A stretch of DNA of 64,000 bases from Gymnothorax reevesii (GCA_029721435.1 CM056583.1:57626120-57690119), one strand, 5' to 3'; positions 40,251 to 52,705 are shown, counted from the first letter of the stretch. Notes: generated by a model not told the origin, from the letters alone. Made by a program: numbers and translations.

Positions 40251-42540
40251 ATAAATTGCAATTGTTATAAATTGCTTGTTTGTGTATTACTTGCTTATTC
40301 TTGAGTGACCTGGTCATGCATGATTGCTAACCTTTGTAATCTAGCTAGTGCGTAAGTAGAAGCACCATGAGATGTGATTATGTATCCATTCTGTCTGAAC
40401 CTCAAGGTAAAAAAACGGGACTAAGCTGTTCTCCGAGTTGTATCTCTTATCAGGAGAAAGTACCTAGGGAGCCTGTTGGACCACAGATAAGACTTGGCAG
40501 TCTCCTCTCCATTGGAGCTGATAAGGACAAGGTTGAACTTACGTGGGATGCGTACATGCAGCTATGGAGTGCTTAAAGAAGCTATTTCTGCATAAATTAG
40601 TCTCAAAGGGGGGAGAATTGAGTAATATGTGCCTATAATGAGGGAAGAATACTAAACTATTGGGCAATGTCTGCCACAGGGGTGCCCAAATATCCAAGCA
40701 AAGGAGAATTCCTTTGTCCTTGTCCTGCATGTAACTAGACACAAACTGTTAGAGATATTGACAGAAAAGTATTTTCGGACAAAGTCTGAGCGAAATCTGC
40801 GAGATGTCATGGACAAGGCAAATCAATATTGGCTGTTTTTACATGGAATGACCATTTTACTTGAAGACCTCCCAGATTTTGACGACCTCTGTTTGAGGCA
40901 TCCGTCAGCTACATTATGAAAAACATGAAGCAGAACGTTACCTGTATGCCTCATTCACAAGCATAGACAATGGATGACTTGGACACCACACATCCTTTTT
41001 TGGCGTTGCAGAACAGTAATTGATATTACATGTCCTTGTATGGATTTTCATTTGATGGAGACTTCTAAAATGGCAGTGTCATACACCTCATTTATATTAG
41101 TTTTATTCATTTAAAATATGTACTTTTGCAATTTGCAACTGTAGTTTTTATATTGAATTTTAAATAGACCTACCATCTCTTGTCAGGTTTCCCCAATTTA
41201 CCATATGCCTTTTAAAGAACCTAACTGGACATTTTGAATTGGTGTTATCAATGTCATTAAAACTGGTAAGAACATATGACAGAAGTAGAGAAAAAACTTC
41301 ATGGCTTTCCTCCCAGTGCCCATTCTTGCCGTCTTGGGTGCACGTTCATGTTCCAAAGAGTAGGTGACTAAAAGGTCCCACTTCTGAAGGGCCCAAGCTC
41401 AGGTGCACTTTATCTACATTGTAAGAGCCCATGTCTTAATACTGCTTTGGAGTGAGATTCATGGTTAAGTATATCTCATAATGCATCAGGATATTGTACG
41501 CAGAGAGGAAGGAGCGGATATAAAGATGACAGCCAAGAAAATATTACAGTGTAAATTAAGTTATCAGGTTACTGGAGCCTCTATTATTGAGCAATACTGT
41601 TGGCGTAGATTGAGCAACTGATTGTCTTGATTACTTATTTATTGACGCATTTATTACCCAATTTCTTACTGTATTTATGTATGATTTTAGACAATGTTTC
41701 AATGTTTGTTTTTTTAATGTTTGGATTGCTGAATGGGTCTTTATTCTCAAATTTGTTCAGAACATTTATTCTCTTTGTCAGTCTTGGCTTATTAATTCCT
41801 CTAACTGGAGCCTCAACCGGAAATATATCGCCCTGATGCAAGATGACAAACCCTCATAGCACTTGTAGTCTTTACACCTACAGATACACTTTGGCCAGCT
41901 CCCAAAAAAATGTCACTCAAGTGGCCACTAAACTTGGGTCAGAGACTGCAAGTGAATGTATTAGGATGAAGCCATTCTTTCGGTCCCTCACTGTCAATGT
42001 TAAATGGTGGCAATTTTTGATAAAATTCAATTTATATTGATGATTAAAACTAACACAGAAACAGCCCTGTAATTGTTTACACATTCAAATCAATAACCGC
42101 ATTCAGTGGCACAACATCTTTTTGAAACACGTCTTCTCCCTTCTCTCAAAAACTTTATTAGTCTCTGGGAACAAGCCAGGAGGAGAGACTTCAGTTGAAT
42201 GGACTAGATTGCTTGAAGCGTATAGTATTTTATTATTTTTAGCTAAAAATAACTGTGTTTCTGGAGTTCTGAGGATACGAGTGGACAAAGCAGACTTGGA
42301 TTATACTGGACGATGTGTTTGACGATGATTTGAAAGTTTGTCAACAAATGTTTTGTGGAGTTTTGCCATTGCTACTGGGTGACCCCATTTGCTTCCAGAG
42401 AAAAGGAATTAGGATCATTTTTCAATGATAGTTTCATAGTTTTTGGGTGGACTATCACTTTAAACTGTGTTATCATGTATGTCAGGCAGTCAGTTAATGT
42501 GGCCTATGCTCATAAGCTCCCGTAATAAATTACCGGAAAC
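40251..42540. other. Unassigned intergenic sequence
   Basis: No exon series or repeat border was recognised. Small open frames here do not resemble known families. Confidence 0.4.
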
Positions 42541-42735
42541 AACTTGATTTGTAACACAACGATATAAACGATAGAGCCATTTTTCTGTCGATAGACATTT
42601 TTCTATTGTGGCACGATATATATTGTCATATCTCACAGCCCTAAGGTTATGTATATGTGCAACATATTTTGGCAAAGTGTTTCTCATTTTCGGTTTTGGC
42701 CAAAAATTTTCATTTCGGTGCATCCCTAACTAATA
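42541..42735. repeat. Two abutting transposon ends
   Basis: ACGATATATATTGTCATATC...CAGCCCTAA near 42,610-42,644 resembles the right end of the GGGCTGGGC family. Directly after it, TTTTCGGTTTTGGCCAAAA...TTCATTTCGGTGCATCCCTA (42,690-42,728) is the widely seen hAT-type end whose complement starts TAGGGATGCACCGAAATG. Confidence 0.5.
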
Positions 42736-43321
42736 TGCAGATATTACCCTGAGAATAAAAATATGAGCTAGGCATCATGTAGACAGTTGCAAAAGTGAGA
42801 TATGAGCTATACAATATATATATATACACCTGAATTTGGCCTACATGTGGCCTAAATGTGGCATAAATGCCTTATATACTATGTGGCAAATATGCTGCAT
42901 ATATGCGGCATATTGATTGCATATATGCGCATATATGTTCATATTGATTCTTTCCATGTGGGTCACTCCGTTTGGGTCACTTGTCTCGGTTTGGGACATA
43001 TATGTATTGTTCAGGTCAAGGCATCTGCAAAAAGAAAAGTGAAAATTATCAGTTGGCGCCGATGAGAGTCGGGTGCAGTGTTATGCAAATACAGTGTGGA
43101 GAAGACAGTCTTTTTGTGCTTAACATGCAAAAAATGTCCAATAGGTGGCAGTAACGCTGTATTTTTGTGGAAGTGACACTTAAAGCCTATTCTTTAATTT
43201 TTTTTTAGCAATGTGTGTTGTGTGTCAACTGTTTATGTTGCTTCTGTTGTTAGCCAGAATTTTGTTTGTATGAACTTTTTTTTGGCAAATAAATGAAAAG
43301 CATGTTGAAATTCACAATGCC

Positions 43322-43357
43322 GCCAACCCCCCCATCCCCCCCCCCCCCCCTCCCCAG
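43322..43357. repeat. C-rich homopolymer tract
   Basis: Near-continuous C run with few interruptions; the minus strand is G-rich and could form a G-quadruplex. Confidence 0.8.
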
Positions 43358-43369
43358 TACCAAAAGCAA

Positions 43370-43870
43370 CAATAGTCAAACATGGTAGCAGGAGTATCAT
43401 GCTATGTGGTTACTTTTCAGCAAATGGGCCCGAAAACCTTGTTAAAGAGAATGGCATTATGAAACAGGACCAGTATATCCAGATCCTCAGTGAAAATATC
43501 AAGCAATCTGTCAAAAAACTTGGTCTTGGGCAGGACTGGATATTCCTGTATTGGATAATGATCCTAAACACACGGCCAAACCAGTCAAGAAATGGTTAGT
43601 GGACAAAAAAGTGAACATTTTGGAGCGGCCAAGCCAGAGCCCTGACCTCAATCCTATTGAGAATCTGTGGAGGGAACTGAAGACCAAGGTCATGGCAAGG
43701 AAACCCTCAAACCTTACGGATCTGGAGATGTTTTGTCAAAGAGGAGTTGGCCAAAATCCTCGTGGAGACATGTAGAAACCCTGTGCTCAACTTCAGGGAG
43801 CATTTGGAGGCTGTAATCGTGAACAAAGGCTTTGCCAGCGATTACTGAGAAAAGGGTATAATAATTCTGG
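43370..43870 (+). pseudogene. Tc1-like transposase C-terminal fragment (third family)
   Basis: Plus-strand frames give MLCGYFSANGPENLVKENGI, then, after a frame change, [15 protein letters not shown] with the second catalytic Asp, and [20 protein letters not shown] with the final acidic residue. DPKHTAK marks this as a different Tc1 lineage from the DNAEPHSA copy at 9,054. The N-terminal half and both terminal repeats are missing. Confidence 0.8.
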
Positions 43871-44059
43871 ACATGCCATTTTTATTTCCGCCTGGAGGTT
43901 ATGTTTTTGGCAGCATTTGTCTGTTTGATGAATTTTGATGAACCGATTTTGATGAAATTTTCAGAGAAGGTGGGTATAAAGTCAAGGAACAGGTAATTAA
44001 ATTGTGGCATACCTAGGCCAAAGTACAGGTGAGATATATGCCAAAGTTCAAGATTTCAA

Positions 44060-45180
44060 GTCTTTCCGATTGGCTAGTTGCACAAGATGGCTGTGTGTAC
44101 ATTCTGAAATACGTTGGTAAGCTTAACTTAACTATATCCGGTTTGCTTCTGGTACTGATAAGCAGATGACAGGTATATCATCCCGAAAATTAAATTTTAG
44201 CTTTAGCCATATTCCCAGGATTTGGCTTAATTAACCACGAATGATGTTCGCATGATTTGTCTCAATTACCTGTTACTGATGTTTGTTCATTGGCACTCTT
44301 AATGAGGCATTTTCTCCAACGAGAAACAAGAGGATTTCGAAATAGCAACACATTTCCAGCCGTTCTCACTGGTGAGTGATGAACTGGCGTTAAGCGACAT
44401 ATAAAATATGTGAAAATATCTGATAATTAATAATAATTAAATAATTATGTAAATAATCCATAACTTCAAAATGCTGTTTCATAAATCTAACATTCGATTC
44501 ATGCATATTTTAATATTGCCGATACTTTTTCCCTTCTCACTCGGTGTCAGTTGCACTCTCAAGATCATCACATCTGGAGCTATGGATAGCTGAGCATATC
44601 TAAGAAAACCATAACAATATCGCAGTACTAGCAAGCCAATTGCATCAGAAAATGTAAAAGTACATTCAATATAAAACCTAAACAGATCTTGCTAGCTCTC
44701 TAGCAAGCCCTGCTAGCTACTCAACTTTGCTACTGCTCGATGAAAAAATGAAAGCTAGCTCCAGATATTAATCTAATGAAGAAATTTGAGTCGTGCAACA
44801 CTGGATGTTTGTCGCTTAAAGCCAGTTCATGACAGTCACCAGCGCCAACGGCTGGAAATGATGCAGGTAGAAGCGTCGGAAACCCTCTTTATCAGTGGGG
44901 CAGCTAATGTCTCATTAACAGTGTCAATGAACAAACAGTAGCAGCTATTCAAGACAAATCATGCGAACATCATTCACAGTTAATTAAGCCAAGTCTTGGG
45001 AACAGCGGCAATAGTTAAAATCACATGTTCGGGATGATATTCCTGTCACCTGCTCAACATCTGATGTAGATTGATATATGACAGAAGCAAACTTAAAATA
45101 GTAAAGCGAGCCAGTGTATTTCGGAATTTCCTTAGCCCCATTTGGTGCACATAGCCAATTAGAATAGCACATCGGATAGA
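44060..45180. repeat. ~1.1-kb long inverted repeat (foldback element)
   Basis: The arms meet near 44,600. Clear paired blocks: CATGATTTGTCTCAATTACC (44,250) with its mate near 44,955; GTTTGTTCATTGGCAC (44,281) with its mate near 44,920; CAGGTATATCATCCCGAA (44,170) with its mate near 45,035; GATTGGCTAGTTGCAC (44,080) with its mate near 45,155. Similarity is imperfect throughout. The surrounding repeat may extend from about 43,885 to the ACCTGGCCCC hairpin at 45,753-45,781. Confidence 0.7.
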
Positions 45181-46199
45181 ATTCACCGGACGCATGCTTG
45201 CTCACCTCAAGCCATGTTTCCATCCACACATACTTATGTGAATGAAGTCATATCAAACTCGAATCTGTGCTTGTGAAGCACTATGATGTTCCCCGCCAGC
45301 AGTTGGTTTGAATCCCCTTTCTATTTATTGAGTTGAACATATAATGAGGTAAAAATAGCTATCATACACATACATATTTGATGAAAGGCCATTAGGTTGG
45401 ATATAAGAGAAATAATTTTATGCTATGGCATCAATATTTCATTGATGTAAAGACACTTTTAAAAAATATGGGGAACAGGTTTAAACATTTACTGTTGACA
45501 GCAAATGACCTATTCATATCAGTACAAACTATAATATGATGAAGGAAAATGCATTTTCTAATGCGGAAAATGAAGTTGGCCAAAAGTAGGTTTGCTTGTC
45601 CTTTTCAAGACATTTTAAAGAAATATGTCAAATTTTGAGAAGGATGAATTTCTTATCACAAACAAGGCAATCAGAGATAGCAGACCTGGCCCCAGCCACG
45701 GGCTGACAGACAGAGTGACAGACACACACACACAGAGACATGATCATTGCTTAACCTGGCCCCCTAGGGGAGGGGCCAGGTAATAACATAAATAATAACC
45801 TTGAGTAGTGTTCATGTGACAGTTGTATTACTTGAGGATTTACCTATCTGTAGTATACATGGCCTAGATTTTCAAAGGTCTCTTAGCACTACATTAGTCA
45901 TAAGCCAGTGTTCATGTATGCAACTTACTGTGAAGAGAGCTTTAAAAATCTAAGACATGGACAAATTTTAAACTCCTTTCATGGGCTATATCTCTGAAAT
46001 ATACATCATAGGATCAATACTATATCGATACTATATTGTAGTAAATAAGAAAAGTTCCCTTCTCTCAGTCTGCAGTGTTCAAGTTGATACCATGGTTACA
46101 GAAAAAAAAATCTAAGAATGAGCTAAGTACCAAAGACACATAAACATTATAAGATGTAATTATTATACACTTAGTTCTGTAGAGATGTCATAGTATAAG
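45181..46199. other. Unassigned intergenic sequence
   Basis: AT-rich. A short perfect 10-bp hairpin, ACCTGGCCCC against GGGGCCAGGT, lies near 45,753-45,781. No gene was recognised. Confidence 0.4.
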
Positions 46200-46242
46200 G
46201 GTTGTGGCCCTGACAAGGTCCCTACTCTCTTTTTAAGCAAGT

Positions 46243-46485
46243 TCAACTTGTCATTGTTATATGAATGTAGATGTCATTCGCCCATGCGCCCTTAGTCATG
46301 ACTTCCCACTGAAAAATCTTTCTTATAATTCTGTTGGATTTCAGCCCAAATATTCTATTCCAAAGAAATGCCATATGCACACTACACCATACTTCATTTG
46401 GTTCCCATCCCATGTTACCCATAATGGCCAGAGTTGGTGCAAATTTATGCGTACCCAGGAAGTACCGAATGGCTCTATTATGCAC
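46243..46485 (-). pseudogene. LINE ORF2 C-terminal fragment
   Basis: Encodes AIRYFLGTHKFAPTLAIMGN, then MGWEPNEVWCSVHMAFLWNRI. This resembles the conserved post-RT segment RAIR-FLGVH-FAP of fish LINE ORF2. It is separated from its RT domain by the inserted tandem repeat. Confidence 0.65.
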
Positions 46486-46555
46486 TGCCTCACTTTAGGG
46501 GTATTGCAAGTTTAATCCCCACACTCCTGCAATATAATCTAAAATCGGACACATG

Positions 46556-47305
46556 ACTAGTGAATTACCCGTGGCGAGAATAATTTCTTGTGACGACCTA
46601 CGTCCACATACGAACTTTCATGAATACGGTGACCTTTGACCCTTGAGACCTTGACCTTTGACGGAGCGGACCTGTCGCGGTCATTTCTTGTGACGACCTA
46701 CGTCCACGTACTAACTTTCATGAAAATCTGTCCAGGGAGATGGGAGATGCGAAAAATTGACCTTTGATCCCAGTGACCTTGACCTTTCAAAAAACTAACC
46801 CCTCAAGGACAATTCCAGGGACAACCTACATAGACCCACCAAGTTTGGTGAAGATCCGTCAGAGGACCTCAGAGGAGTAGGGGAACAAACAGACAGACAA
46901 ACAGACAAACGTTCCTCAAATTATAGTATGACTAGTGAATTACCCGTGGCGAGAATAATTTCTTGTGACGACCTACGTCCACATACGAACTTTCATGAAT
47001 ACGGTGACCTTTGACCCTTGTGACCTTGACCTTTGACGGAGCGGACCTGTCGCGGTCATTTCTTGTGACGACCTACGTGCACGTACCAACTTTCATGAAA
47101 ATCAGTCCAGGGAGATGGGAGATGCGAAAAATTGACTTTTGACCCCAGTGACCTTGACCTTTCAAAAAACTAACCCCTCAAGGACAATTCCAGGGACAAC
47201 CCACATAGACCCACCAAGTTTGGTGAAGATCCGTCAGAGGACCTTGGAGGAGTAGGGGAACAAACAGACAGACAAACTGACAAAAGTTCCTCAAATTATA
47301 GTATG
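46556..47305. repeat. Two tandem 375-bp units
   Basis: Unit 1 (46,556-46,930) and unit 2 (46,931-47,305) both start ACTAGTGAATTACCCGTGGC and end with a (GACA/AACA)n run and ATTATAGTATG. They differ at only a few positions. Each unit contains an inner near-duplication (ATTTCTTGTGACGACCTACG occurs twice per unit) and several TGACCT half-sites. The array lies inside the LINE. A related single fragment lies at 55,425-55,625. Confidence 0.9.
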
Positions 47306-47530
47306 ATTCAGATTCAGATTTATTTGCCCAAATTGAAATTGAATGTTACTAATGTGCATGGCCGGGGTTCTAAAGTGCATAATTTATCAAAAGTCTCAAT
47401 TTTTTGCACCAATTACTTGCACGTGTCAGCATTCCTTGTAGATCCACTTCTGTTTCTGCCATCAAAACAATATCATCGGCATACTACAGTATACAAACAT
47501 GTTCATTCCCACATTTAACTCACAATTTAA

Positions 47531-48180
47531 CTATTTAGTTTGATTGGCTAAATCATTGATATATATGGTGAACAGAGTTGGGGACAACATGTCTCCCTGT
47601 TTAACCCCTGATGGTGTGGGAAACCATTTGGTAAGGTTATCCTTTACTTTCACGCAAGCTTGGGGTGCACTATAAAGAGAGCGAATTGCCTGATAAAATT
47701 TTCCATCTACCCCTGTTTTGATCAATCTGTACGCTAGAAGGTCTCTATTGACAAAATCAAAGGCTTTCTGAAAATCTATGTAACATGAATATGTTGATTT
47801 ATTTTCCTTCAGTCTGTTTCTTACTATAGGACATACTGTATAAATATGGTCAATACACCCTGGCCTTACGAAAGCCATTCTGCTCCTCTACTAGTAATTG
47901 TTCACCTGTTCAACAATTGTTCCATCAATCTCTCATTGAGTAAAGATGAATACAGTTTATAAACGGTGCTCATCAGACTAATCCCCCTGTAGTTTAAAGG
48001 AACTCTGGGATAATTTCTCTGTGATTTTGATATTGGGCTTATAATGGACTTCAACCATATTGATGGTATTCTACTGCATTCAAAACAGTTAAAATGAGGT
48101 TCTCCAATGAGGTCCATACAGCCTATTAAATCTACCATTTCATTAGCTGTCATCACTTTAAACAGGGAGTAAGTTTTCAA
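47531..48180 (-). pseudogene. LINE reverse transcriptase domain
   Basis: The upstream part reads VPLNYRGISLMSTVYKLYSS. After a frame change it reads MAFVRPGCIDHIYTVCPIVR, STYSCYIDFQKAFDFVNRDL, and TPSGVKQGDMLSPTLFTIYI. These are RT motifs 1, 2/A (YIDFQKAFD) and B (GVKQGDMLSP). The YxDD motif C is not found in the remaining sequence, where the tandem repeat is inserted. Confidence 0.8.
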
Positions 48181-48199
48181 ACACTCATAGGGAGTTGCT

Positions 48200-48855
48200 T
48201 TGTAATCTATAACCGCTTTTCCTTTTGTGGATACTGAGGTGAAATGATCATTTAGCGGATATATTCTACCATTTACAAGGCAAATTTTAGAATCTTTTAG
48301 GAATTCAATAAATAATTCACCATGTTTATTCTCCCCCTAATCTAATACTACTCTCATTGGTGAATTATCAATTTCTCTTACAAAATCATCTGCTTTACCC
48401 ACTTTACTGTTTACGTCACCACAGACATAAATAGCATCCAACTCAGAATATAAATACATCTGACTCAATAAATTACCTAAAAAACCGGATGCATCTCTTC
48501 CCCAGGGCGATTTTTCAGGTGGGAGGTAACATGAGAAAACACAAAAGAATATTGTGAGCTTAAATTAATAAACTGCATACCAAGAGTTCTCATCTATCTC
48601 TTTGCCAATAACATTTATTTTATTTATTTAATAGATCACTCTTAACACAGATACCTACACCCCGCGAACTCTTTGGTGCTTTAACATGTTTTTCTCTATT
48701 GTTACCAAACCACACATACCCCAACAGAACCCTCTCCAGTTAAATGCGTTTCATTTAATGAGATAATGTCTGGTCGCAGGTGATTTACAATCACCACTCC
48801 TAACTCACAGTTCGTGTCTGTCCACCCGTTTACATTCCAGTGAATTAAGGTTAGG
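48200..48855 (-). pseudogene. LINE AP-type endonuclease relic
   Basis: The minus strand near 48,840-48,720 reads WNVNGWTDTNCELGVVIVNH, then RPDIISLNETHL. Near 48,430-48,350 it reads DAIYVCGDVNSKVGK. NVNGW, the E in ETHL and GDVN are the characteristic metal- and phosphate-binding motifs of APE-type LINE endonucleases. Frameshifts separate them. Confidence 0.7.
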
Positions 48856-48907
48856 TTTTGGAAATCAGTCTGTGTCATTGTAGACGCGGCTCAGACATCA
48901 TCTCTTT

Positions 48908-49703
48908 CTACCGCTCTCCACCTGTTGCTTGCTCGCCGTTCCCGGTGATGAAAAAGTCCTTTCCGGATGGCAACTCTCCCAAGAGCGTCCTAAAGTTGAG
49001 AACAAGCAAACGCTGTGTGTGTGATTTGGCCGATCTGATGTAGACCTTGCTGAACATGGTATTATCCTTGAGCTCCCTTTTTTGCTTCAACACTGCCACT
49101 TTCTCCCAGATTGTGCGCAGTTCCATCTTTATCAACCCTGGCCCCAGTCCCCTCGGTGCTAGCCACTCCACTGCCATGATCGTCAGTGCAGGGTCACACT
49201 TCAGTGCCTCTGATAACAGCCTTTTCACTCAGCATAATATCCTCGCCCTTTTCATACGGTAGTCCTGTAACCACGATGGAAACATCCGGATCAAAATTCG
49301 TGCGCTTGATTTTCTTATTGAAGCTAGCTTCCATTTGGTCAATCCTCGCCGTTACATGTCCTATTTCCATATCCACGCTGACTTGGATTTCTTCGCACTT
49401 TCTTTGCAGCTCAACTTTCATGTCCTCTTGGTTCTGTTTCACAATTTCAACCATCGATGCTGGCAAATCATTAAATTTGCTGTTCAACTGTTTCCTCAGA
49501 GATTAACCCATCCCTTCCATTCTCCTCTCCAGTGAGCAGTGCGTCTTGTCCATTTTAACATTGAGCTTTTTCAGCTCTTCCATTTGGCCCGCAAAGGATA
49601 TACTCTCCTCGCCAACTTTCAATGCCTTGCTCCTGGATTTTCGATCGTCACTTCGCTCATATTCGACACTCAAACATTTCACTTTATAACACTTGAGCAT
49701 CAA
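48908..49703 (-). pseudogene. LINE ORF1-type protein, three frame pieces
   Basis: The N-terminal piece contains MEELKKLNVKMDKTHCSLER and the next VEIVKQNQEDMKVELQRKCE, heptad-rich coiled coil. Then VSIVVTGLPYEKGEDI and MAVEWLAPRGLGPGLIKMEL give an RRM-like nucleic-acid-binding segment ending KDNTMFSKVYIRSAKSHTQR. This architecture is that of L1-type ORF1 chaperones. Two frame changes break it. Confidence 0.65.
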
Positions 49704-49784
49704 TTTATTGCTAGGCTTACTTTATCTAATTTTATCTTAAATTTTTCTCTCAAATTGTTTAGAGCACACCGTAAGGTGCGTCTC

Positions 49785-50728
49785 CCTTGATACGGAACCA
49801 GAAAAACGCCTATAAACGCAGTCCTCCGTGTCATCCACAGATGCCACCTAAAACTCTATCATGCAAAAAGGAAGCCATTGTTGAGCATGATCCAGAAGCG
49901 CTGCCATGTTCTGTGGGCCAAGGCTCATTTAAAATGGACTGTAGCAAAGTGCCAAAGTGTCCTGCGGTCACGAGTCCAAATTTGACATTCTTTTTGGAAA
50001 TCATGGGCGTTGTGTCCTCCGGGCTAAAGAGGAGAAAGATCACCCCTCCTGTTGTCAGCGTTCAGTTCAAAACCCTGCATCTCTGATGGTATGGGGATGT
50101 ATTAGTGCATATGGTGTGGGACACTTGCATGTTTTAAAAAGCAACATGCTGAAAGATATATAAAGGTTTTAGAGCAACATATTCTCCCCTCCAGACAACA
50201 TCTATTCCAGGGAAGGCCTTGTGTATTTCAGCAGGACAATGCAAAACCACATACTGCAGCTATTACAACAGCATGGCTTCTTTGTAGAAGAGTTTGTGTG
50301 CTGAACTGGCCTGCCTGCAGTCCTGGTCTTTCACTGATTGAGAATATTTGGTGCATAATTAAATTAAAAGTCCGTCAAAGGAGACCCAAAACTCTCCAGC
50401 AGCCGGAAGCCTGTATTAAACAACCGTGGCATCAAATTCCAATGGCTAAATGCCCAGACACCTCCACTCTGTGTTAATAAGAAGAGGGGATGCTAAACCA
50501 TGGTAAACAGGCCCCTGTCCCAACTTTTTTGAGACCTGTAGCAGCCATCAAATTTTAAATGAGCTGATTTTGTCGATAAAATTGTAAAATTTCTCAGTTT
50601 CAACATTTGCTTTGTTATCTCTGTTCTATTGTGAATAAAATACTGGCTGGTGTGATTTGAAAGTCATTGCATTTTGATTTCATTCACAATTTACACTTTG
50701 TCCCAAATATTTCGGAATTGGGGTGGTA
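49785..50728 (+). mobile_element. 5'-truncated Tc1-like element, same family as 56,241-58,829
   Basis: Transposase remnants: [20 protein letters not shown] near 50,080-50,140, the catalytic block around QQDNAKPHTA near 50,230, and SLIENIWCIIKLKVRQRRPK near 50,335-50,390. The right terminal repeat, through CAATTTACACTTTGTCCCAA to about 50,728, matches the ends of the element at 56,241-58,829. The left third, including its terminal repeat, is missing at the LINE border. Confidence 0.8.
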
Positions 50729-52009
50729 AAATTTCTGGGCCATTTGTGTTTTGCCTTTGTGAACTCAAACTGAACTGGTAGGAAAATTGAAACAATTTAT
50801 CATACTCACATCGCTTGGCTTCAGGAATCAGACCTTTGGTACGAACCTCACCTAACATTCTAAAATGCACCAAAAAATTACCTCAGAAAGATGAATCAAC
50901 CTCCCATAACATCTTATGCATCTTTTCTTTCATTTTTATCTAGTAGAGTGTGAAATAAGCATATACATAAATGACTGTGCCGAAGAAAGAAGAGGGGAAA
51001 GATATGCTGTCTTTGAGTGCAGAATTCATCAGAAAACATAAGAGCAAATGTGGTGGACTGGTGGTTAATTTGGCTGCCAAAACAAAGTTTTTTACACAGA
51101 CCATTTCAGGATGCATATTTTCAAAACGTGTCAGGAGATATTGAGCCATTTAACAGTCTTACAAAATACATGTATCCTTGCAATGGGCTGTGGTGTAATC
51201 ATCCATCACTCTTTTGAAATGCTAGGTAGTTACTGCTGTAAAAATAATGCAGGGGATTCTTTTAAACCTGGGCCCTTATTTTTTTTTAATTGCACAAATT
51301 TAAAGTCTAAATGCTGTGTACGCTCAAAAAAAAAAAAAAAAGACAAAAGGCATCATATGGTGAAATAATATCCTACTTTATAAACCCGTGAGTAAGTTAA
51401 ACTGCATGCAATTTTTTATTTAATAAATCCCGATTATCTTGGAATTTTTCAGATGTCCAAAATCTTATTTAAGTTGCTTGTAAAGCCTAATTTTTAATGT
51501 CAAGCTTGTTTTATATATCTGAAGTCCAGAGAAAGTGACATCATCGTCTCTGTGCCTGTACGTTGTTTGTAAATGTGGCCTCTGGTCTCACCGAAGGCTG
51601 AACTTCCCCTATTGCAAAGTTCATTTCAGAAGTGCACTCCATGAATGTACTGTACAGTAAGCACTGTGTGCAAATATCTGCAAGTTTTATTGACTGCTTT
51701 CTTGAATATAAAGTTTGTGCAAGTTCTTTTCCCGTAAATCTGCGTGATTCTTTGGACATGACACTGGCAGGACTGACTAAGTCTGTGAGCAGACGTAATA
51801 GTCCGTAACAATAGCGTTACTTGGTTCCACCTGGGCTGGGCAGGGTGTAAATGTTTTCGATAACAATTGCTTGCCATTTCCTTATTATATACTGCACATA
51901 TTGGCCAAAGATCAGGAGCAATAAAAACCAAATATAAAGCATAGTTTCCTCTTTCACTCCACCTTCCACTGGTCATGAGCAAATAAAACTGTAAGTATGC
52001 GTATAATTA
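50729..52009. other. Unassigned intergenic sequence
   Basis: Contains an A run near 51,326-51,342 but no recognisable gene or repeat family. Confidence 0.4.
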
Positions 52010-52705
52010 AGAGCGGCAGCAGTGAAATAGTGTTGTTGACTCTCACCAAATGGGTCTTGGCTTCAAATCCAGCCTGTGGCCTTTCTGCATGGAGATTGCA
52101 TGCTGTATTTGTGCTCACATGGGACTCTCCTGGATACTTCGGTTAGCCCCCACAGGCGAAGTACATGTATGCCAGGTTAAATAATAACTCTGAAAACCTG
52201 TCCACACATGCAGTTTTGAAAACGTAGCATTTATGCATGTGCACCGCTCCTCCACATGCAAACTGTGTTTTAGGTAACTTAAAATGGAACCTTTTGAAAA
52301 TGCTCTCCAGGTTGAAGATTTTTTGATTTTTTTTCACTTTTACATGTAGACAGGGAAAGCAGAGTTTTTGGCTTGTGATATCAGAGTCCCTGTGCCTTTT
52401 CACACACTATGGTTTTAGAATATGTGATTATTTTTCAGCTTGTGACTGGCCTATGTGCTCTTGATAGCAGTTTAATTGTGCTCTTGCATTTCCTTGTGGA
52501 CAGGGATATTTTTGGTGAACAAAGGAGGAAAAACTGTGTGTTTAAAAATACCTGTGAATATGTGGACAGGGCCTAAATTTCCCATAGGTATGAGTGCATG
52601 AATGAATGGTGTACCAGCCCTGGGATGAGTTGTAAAACTGTCCAAGGTCAGGTGGGACTCACCCATAGTCGCCTGGAATGGGCTACAACTCTACAGCGGT
52701 GTCAG
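52010..52705 (+). repeat. Dispersed fish repeat, split by a MITE
   Basis: The first part (52,010-52,195) has the order CAAATCCAGCCTGTGGCC, TGCATGGAGATTGCATGCTG, CTCCTGGATACTTCGGTTAG. The rest (52,572-52,705) has AAATTTCCCATAGGTATGAG and CACCCATAGTCGCCTGGAAT. This text order is that of a very common fish dispersed repeat. A decayed copy in the other orientation lies at about 59,655-59,790. Confidence 0.6.
52196..52571. mobile_element. MITE with CCTGTCCACA ends
   Basis: It starts ACCTGTCCACACATGCAG and ends ATATGTGGACAGGGC, an inverted pair, and it interrupts the dispersed repeat, which resumes after it. The flanking duplication is too eroded to read. Confidence 0.6.

Larger units (their letters stand above)
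46200..49780 (-). mobile_element. Near-full-span non-LTR retrotransposon (ORF1, APE endonuclease, RT), decayed
   Basis: Reading on the minus strand, pieces appear in the expected order: an ORF1-type coiled-coil/nucleic-acid-binding protein (49,703-48,908), an AP-type endonuclease (about 48,850-48,200), a reverse transcriptase (48,180-47,531) and the ORF2 C-terminal tail (46,485-46,243). A 375-bp tandem repeat (46,556-47,305) is inserted between the RT and the tail. Stops and frame changes are frequent. The clade (L1/Tx1-like or another) cannot be settled by eye. Confidence 0.75.

Noticed and set aside
46556..47305. Direct repeats considered as a CRISPR-like array
   Set aside because: Only two units of 375 bp without unique spacers, in a vertebrate genome, inside a LINE.
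49787..50086. 99-codon open frame MIRNQKNAYKRSPP...
   Set aside because: Non-transposase frame of the truncated Tc1 element. The same text appears out of frame in the copy at 57,896-58,336.
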